From assembly GCA_016617855.1 (NCBI GenBank), contig JAECUM010006835.1, positions 1 to 64,000 of the forward strand: a stretch of DNA of 64,000 bases, written 5' to 3'. How positions within the stretch are numbered: the stretch's first letter is position 1; every line of letters begins with the position of its first letter. The notes beneath the pieces were generated by a model. The model was not told the DNA's origin. It worked only from the letters and a program-made list of their open reading frames with translations, and did not search any database. Shown here in pieces: positions 12,816 through 64,000 of the stretch. The DNA is from Megalonaias nervosa. Taxonomy: Eukaryota; Mollusca; Bivalvia; Unionida; Unionidae. The translations under genes were made by a program, and so were the position numbers.

Positions 12816-12994
12816 TTGGTTTTAATGGCACTTTCAAAACATTATTGGCTTTATCATGCCAAGGAAATGGAAGCTAAGAGGTTTTCCCCATGAACACATC
12901 AAGGCAGTCAACACAGGCTGACCTGGGTTGGTACTGAACCCATGACCTTTGTATTATTAGTCTGACACTCTACCAAATGAGTTACCATGACTCC
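12816..12994 (-). mobile_element. SINE C copy 1, tRNA-derived
   Basis: Read on the minus strand, it opens with a tRNA-like head. The A-box region is GGTAACTCATTTGGTAGAGT and the B-box region GGGTTCAGTACC. A body follows that ends in TTAAAACCAAC. A second copy lies at 27811-27985. No clear target duplication was seen. Confidence 0.7.
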
Positions 12995-13739
12995 ATGATT
13001 TATTTGAGATTCTTTTCTATCTTGTATTGTGAAAGAAATGCTTCTCTAATAAAATACACAAGTATCCCAAACCACAGCTTCTAAACTGTAAAAACAAATC
13101 CTATGGCAGCAAAAGACTATATCATAAATAAAGAATGAAAACCTTGGCAGAGAGAAAAAAATAAATGCAGCTATTCTTTTAACTTTCCAAGATATCACAA
13201 ATCATCCAATAATCAATGATTACTGCAAAATTTTGTCTGACAAATATATGTTTTATTGTGAATAAAACAAACATAAAATTTTGAAAGATTTATTATCAGA
13301 ATGTGAAACAAGAGACTGTAAATAATATACCATAGACTGACCTGCAGTCGAATAAATATGGTTAAAGCAAATGAAAAATTTGGGTTATACGTATCTGCCT
13401 TGCCTGAATTTTTCTGCGTGTTTGTAGTTTAACAGCACATAAACAACATCAAAAGTTATACCATGCTGGAGTAATTTGCTATTTGAAATTGTATTGGACT
13501 AAAAATTGAGGCACTATGCTCCAGCTGGTTTAATAATGAAAACCCTTTACTTTCAAGGTTAATGTATTATGTGACCTAATAAAGGAAAATCTCTACTTAT
13601 TATCTGTCTAAACATGCACACAAGTATAACAAAGGAAAAAAAAAAACAACCCCAAAGTAATTAGCGACAGATGCACTCTCAACACAATTTGTTCAAAATG
13701 GACTTAAACAGAGGAAACTGTTAGAAAACCAAAGTTGGG
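12995..13739. other. No gene seen
   Basis: AT-rich intergenic sequence without a supported feature. Confidence 0.45.
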
Positions 13740-14870
13740 AGAAGACAGGCATTCAAGGGCCACAACTCATGTAAATGATGACATGAAATGTCTGAAATAC
13801 AACTCATTCAAGGTCTCTATAAAACAATGCAAGCAACATCCCCTGTAAAGATAAGGATCTGAAGTTTACTGACATGAACCATATCTCTGTCGAAAATGGA
13901 GAGACACATGGGTCTATAAAACAATAATCACATCCACATGCATAAGAATCTGTTGAATGGTTCTTGTACTTTGGTTATTACAGCAACATCCCATGAAATG
14001 ATATGAAGCTGATCAACAATGCCCATAACTCTGTGCAAAATGGTGCAGACTAGACAAAAACCATAAAACACAACTAGGTGTAAAAGACAATTTCACCAGA
14101 GTAAGTTGAATAGTTCTGAATCTATGCTGATTGCAATTAACATTCTTGCAAACAACATCCCAAGATTACATGTGAAGAGTTGAATATGCTTATCAAGTGG
14201 CACAACTCTGTTCAAAATGGAGAAGATGAGACTAAACTCCAAAAAGGAACAAATCTATGAGGTTGGGTTCATACCAAACTGCATTGGAATATTTGCATGG
14301 TTCTTAACTCCAACGGTTATATGCAACATCCCATGTTAAAGCATGAAGTTGACTTTCAAGGGCCATAACTCTATCGAAAATTGAGCTCACAAGGCAAAAT
14401 CCATAATATTCAGAGATAGGACTGTAAGACAATACTCATACCTAATTAAATCTGAACATGTTGAATGGTGCTCGAGTTATGCTGGTTACAAGCAACATCA
14501 CATGTAAAGATATGAAGTAAACTGTCAAGAGCTACAACTCAAAATTGAGAAAATAAGACCCAACCACAAAAAAGCACAGCTAGGTCTATGAGACAATGTA
14601 TACATCAAATTGCATTAAAAATGCAAAATGGTTCCTGTGATACACCAGTTACATTGATTTGCTGTTGGGGAGATTTAAAACGGACTGAAAAAAAGAACAT
14701 ACCAACATCAAAATAAGACCTGAAAAGACCAACCTTTAAAAGACACATCTATGTTTCATGATGATTCATGTACCAAATGGCATCCAATTATATGGAGAGG
14801 TTACAGAGCTTTAGGGTTTATAATAAGTATAAAGTCGGATGTATGGACAGATAGGTGATAACCAAAAGCC
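13740..14870. repeat. Degenerate ~165-bp tandem repeat field, about 6-7 units
   Basis: Successive units each contain GCAACATCCC, then TATGAAG, then GCCAYAACTCTGT and AAAATGG, then a TGAATGGTTCT block. Spacing is roughly 160-180 bases and divergence is high. It suits an old intergenic satellite-like sequence of molluscan type. Confidence 0.7.
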
Positions 14871-16111
14871 AACATCTAACAGCTCAGCTAAATACTTAAA
14901 CAAAATAAGAAAATAAGGGGGAAAAAAAAGACAAAAAAGTTGAATTCACACTTTTGTAAGATTGTAATGTAAAAATTCAATTAGACATTCATTGAGAAAC
15001 AAATTTAATAATTATCTGATACTGCAAAAAACTAATATTGGTCTGAATTATTAATCATCTACGTATTATCTCCTGTCTTTTATACGCTGTATTCTTCAGT
15101 ACTGGTCCCTTAGCATTTACAACAAAAAGTGATTTCAATGAATTAAGAGCGGCAATTTAACTTCTATTTGATTAATGGGAGATAACTCTACAAATTAAAA
15201 TAAACCCAATATTCAGCACTTTACCAATAGAAATGCTAATAATCATTGTCATTAAAACATTTCCAACATCATCAATTTAGGTACTGTCAATAGCTCTTTA
15301 ATCTTTGGTTAAAATAAAAGGAAATAATTTCAAAATCACTATTAGATTTTAACAGCACTCTTGAAATAAAATTTCAAGACATAGTGATAGAACTATTCAA
15401 GCCAAAGATTCTGTATGACGAGTTTCTCATGCATACAAAAAGTGCACATCATACATAAATACTAGTAGATATTTACATGTGTATCTACAACAAGCAGGGT
15501 TTCCACTACAAACCCAGCTACAATTTACTTACACTGCATCTACTGCATTCGATGTAATACAGTGTACATACAAATTTATTTGGGTAAATTTCACAAAGTT
15601 TAAGCTCATCGTAAGTGCACACAAAATATATTCAAATATCTATATTTCCATCATGCGTATGTACATGCATTAGAGTTAACTCCCATTTCCTTCAATAAGG
15701 AGGTGCATTCTGTGTCCCTCCCATCATGGTTGCAATGAAGAAAATACATAAAATCTGTCTGTGATTTGTTTTAATCTCTCGAAGCTGCAGTGCAAGGAGG
15801 CACCAGGCATATATGGTAGCTAGTTCCAAGAAAACTATGTTCTAACAGAGTTTTAGCAGCTGCTTCACTTCTATTTGGCATGCCAGAAGCAAGACAAGTG
15901 TACTAATAACAACTGTATGCGATTTGACTAAAGAGGGGCATGTGCACTTAGTAAACCTCAAAAATTTAACACTGAACTTTAATGTATAAGCTGACTCAAC
16001 AATAAACAAATCAAACAAATTTATGTGTATATGCAATCATTTTTTTACATAATCATTTCTTTTTTCTGATTCTGTATAGCGCATTTTCCCCCAAAAGCCA
16101 CCCCCCCAATT

Positions 16112-16143
<32 letters not shown>

Positions 16144-16381
16144 CATACACACACACACATACACTCACACGCACAGAGGTAAACCACCAATTTTCTGGCA
16201 ACAGATGGTCCAGCACCTCTTTCAGTCTGGACAAAATTACAAGAGCACTTAAAATTCCAGACACCACCAAATTAGTTTACTGTGCGCACACTCACTTGGA
16301 TTGTTTACACTGCAGTTGTTGTTGGTGATACTTGTATTTTGTGCGATTGTTAGCTTATTTTACTTACATTTAACCCTAGCT
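14871..16381. other. No gene seen
   Basis: AT-rich intergenic sequence with a (CA)n microsatellite at 16112-16175. Nothing else is supported. Confidence 0.45.
16112..16175. repeat. (CA)n microsatellite, interrupted
   Basis: Two CA runs separated by a short TATATACATA stretch. Confidence 0.95.
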
Positions 16382-17033
16382 ATGGCTTCAAAGAAAGATG
16401 CAAGTGTCAGTGGTGGTGTCAAGCATAAACACCAGTCAATATCAATACAAGCTATAGTAGAACTGTTGAAAAAACTGGACCATGGTGTTTCCATGCAAAA
16501 GCTGTGTGACACATATGGTATTGGTTCATCAACTGTTTACAATATAAAGAAGAGGGACAAAATATTGAAATTCTATTCAGACAGTGATTCCAAGAAGCAA
16601 ATGAACATTAGAAAAACTATTAAAAGATGGTAAGAGTACTGAACATGACCGAGTGATGATAGAATGGTTTCCACAACGTCAGAGTGACGAAGTGGATTTG
16701 TCTGGCAGGATGGTAATGGACCAGGCTCAGTTGTTTCATAAACTTAAAGTAGAACACAAGTGTGACAATAGTGAAGGATGGCTTCAAAGGTTCAAGAAGC
16801 ATCATGGAATTTCCATGCATAAAGTGTGTGGAGAAAAACGGTCCACAGACCACAAATGAGCTGCCGAGTATGTGGACAAATTTCAGAAGCTTGTAGTTGA
16901 TGAGCACCTCAGTCCTGAGCAGGTGTATAATGTAGATGAAACTGCATTATACTGGCGATGCATGACCTTGGTTGGTCCGGCAAAACTGTTAATTCGGCAA
17001 GGCTATGGAACCAAGGGTGCCGGGAAAATCGGT
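16382..17033 (+). pseudogene. Pogo/Tigger (Jerky-like) transposase, truncated and broken
   Basis: This is an N-terminal transposase portion of the pogo/Tigger group, which cuts and pastes DNA at TA sites. From the ATG at 16382 it has a psq/CENP-B type helix-turn-helix (AIVELLKKLDHGVSMQKLCD, then GIGSSTVYNIKK), a second DNA-binding segment (EGWLQRFKKHHGIS) and the first catalytic aspartate motif (YNVDETALYW). It is broken by a frameshift near 16615 and an in-frame TGA at 16857. The rest of the catalytic DDE domain is missing: the frame runs into noncoding sequence after about 17030, with part already deleted before that. It lies downstream of and opposite to GCP3. No terminal inverted repeats were found, so mobility has been lost. 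Confidence 0.88.
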
Positions 17034-17145
17034 TGTTTACATATATATATACACATGCACTAAAAAAGAAATAAATTCTGAGTATTAAGATATCAACTAA
17101 AATAGTTGAACTGCATGGTCAATTTGTATGAAATAAGTGATTTTT

Positions 17146-17151
17146 TTTATT
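17146..17151 (-). terminator. TUBGCP3: Possible polyadenylation signal of GCP3
   Basis: AATAAA on the minus strand about 450 bases beyond the GCP3 stop codon, the first such hexamer I see downstream of the stop. It lies just past the truncated end of the opposing pogo-like transposase, so the 3' UTR would stop short of that fragment. Assignment is by position only. Confidence 0.35.
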
Positions 17152-17601
17152 ACAACTTCATTCATCAATTCTCCATTTGCTCTTCATACCATTAGACTGA
17201 ATGGTATATTAAAAGAAAATACTTGGCATTATTAGGTAAAAGTATTGTACCAAAACTATCTTATCTCCCTTAGAAAAAAAAAACAAACAAGTTTGATACT
17301 GTAATGCCAGCTATAAGACTTCATATAGATCATGCTAAATAATGCTGTAATATCACATGTATAATTTTCTGACACCCCCACCCCCACTAAAGCCTTCAGA
17401 TCTAGATTGTCAGCGAAAGTCAAATTTGATTTGTGTCGTTCTTGCACATATGAAGACCATTCTGACCAGAAAGTAGGTCAACATCATGTGAGCTTCTTTA
17501 CTCTGGCAGTAAGGGGACTCCAAAATTTTGGATTAGAACCTCAACATCATGTGAGCTTCTTTACTCGGGTAGTAAGGGGACTGTGATATTTTAGATCAAC
17601 A

Positions 17602-63304
<45,703 letters not shown>

Positions 63305-64000
63305 CTGCAATAACAAGAGTATTCAAGTTATGTATATATGTAGGTATGTATGTATGCATGCAAGAGTATTCAAGTTATGCATATATGTAAGGATGTATCT
63401 ATGCATGCATGCATGCACGAGTTTAACAGTACATCAGTACAGTCCTGTGTAATAGTGCCAAGTAAGTTAAGGTATCCTGAAAAGGCATACAAAGCAAAGA
63501 AAAATTCAAAATAAGGAAAAAAAATCCTTATACTACAATGCCAAATTGAGGTCACTGAACCAAAACCACCCTTTTGACAAAAGAGGTCAACAGTGGTCAG
63601 TCGGGGGGTGGGGTGTGCTTTGTGGCCAGTTTCAATGCATGTGGGAGTCACAACCAGAAATCTTTATTGCTAGTCACTCAAATCCTGGGCTGCTACAGAG
63701 GGTCAGACCACCAAAAAGTGTCTTCACCTCAAGCAGTGCAGCCCTCAAAGGTTCTTGCTGTTGTCCAGTAGGACTTTAATATCTCCAAGCAACAGAGATG
63801 CCAACTGTCAATCAAATTTTGATATATGCAGCCAAATAATCTACAACTGGCGACCAAATTCTGTAATTTTCATGATGACTCTGTAACTATGCAATTCAAA
63901 AATAAAATTTATGCATACCTGGTTGTCATCACTAGACCAATAGATAAGATTCACTTCAAATTATGGTCAATTTGTTTCATTGGATATCAAGAATGCATCT
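63305..64000 (-). other. GCP3 intron upstream of visible exon 1
   Basis: Begins with a TATG-rich tract (about 63330-63416). No upstream coding exon is clear. A consensus-like donor, AACCAG|GTATGC, at about 63917 follows an open stretch but has no matching GCP3 sequence that I can recognise. Confidence 0.4.

Noticed and set aside
16301..16381. Hydrophobic N-terminal extension of the pogo-like frame as a signal peptide
   Set aside because: Family similarity begins at the ATG at 16382; the upstream hydrophobic codons are translated noncoding sequence.
63800..63930. A further upstream GCP3 exon ending at the donor-like AACCAG|GTATGC
   Set aside because: The preceding codons do not resemble the GCP3 N-terminal region and there is no convincing acceptor.

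Overview
The window is AT-rich animal nuclear DNA. It has long introns with GT/AG borders, degenerate intergenic tandem repeats, several tRNA-derived SINE families and remnants of DNA transposons and retrotransposons. The style of the degenerate repeats suggests a lophotrochozoan, probably a mollusc, but no sequence here fixes the species. The main gene is gamma-tubulin complex component 3 (TUBGCP3/GCP3), read on the minus strand. Seventeen exons from 63304 down to the stop codon at 17602 join in phase without a break into about 664 residues, the whole conserved part of the protein. The roughly 240-residue amino-terminal region must lie beyond the right edge of the window. || Layout, left to right. 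1-9.5 kb: intergenic repeats, a MITE, and a probable small plus-strand gene (7510-9486) with a four-cysteine zinc-binding motif that I cannot name. 9.5-16.3 kb: no gene seen; short tandem repeats, one SINE and a degenerate ~165-bp repeat field. 16.4-17.0 kb: broken pogo/Tigger-like transposase, plus strand. 17.5-63.3 kb: TUBGCP3, whose introns hold almost everything else. || Intronic cargo includes a complete but decayed Ty3/gypsy element (56973-61500, 5-bp target duplication); two solo LTRs of a second family (25077-26556, interrupted by two SINEs, and 52851-53691); a decayed hAT-like element that keeps an intron (about 45992-49277); an internally deleted Tc1/mariner-superfamily element (50105-51701); an unassigned terminal-inverted-repeat element with a 6-bp target duplication (32340-33133); a LINE remnant (22199-22486); and several minisatellites, including a 33-bp array at 38.75-39.79 kb and a 91-bp array of near-identical units at 24.29-24.73 kb. 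|| The GCP3 exons are intact and use consensus splice sites, so the gene is probably functional. The transposons are broken and look like passengers. The most unusual feature touching the gene is a triplication of its last 17 codons, stop included, just inside the 3' UTR. All nine SINE copies recognised lie in the same orientation as the gene.
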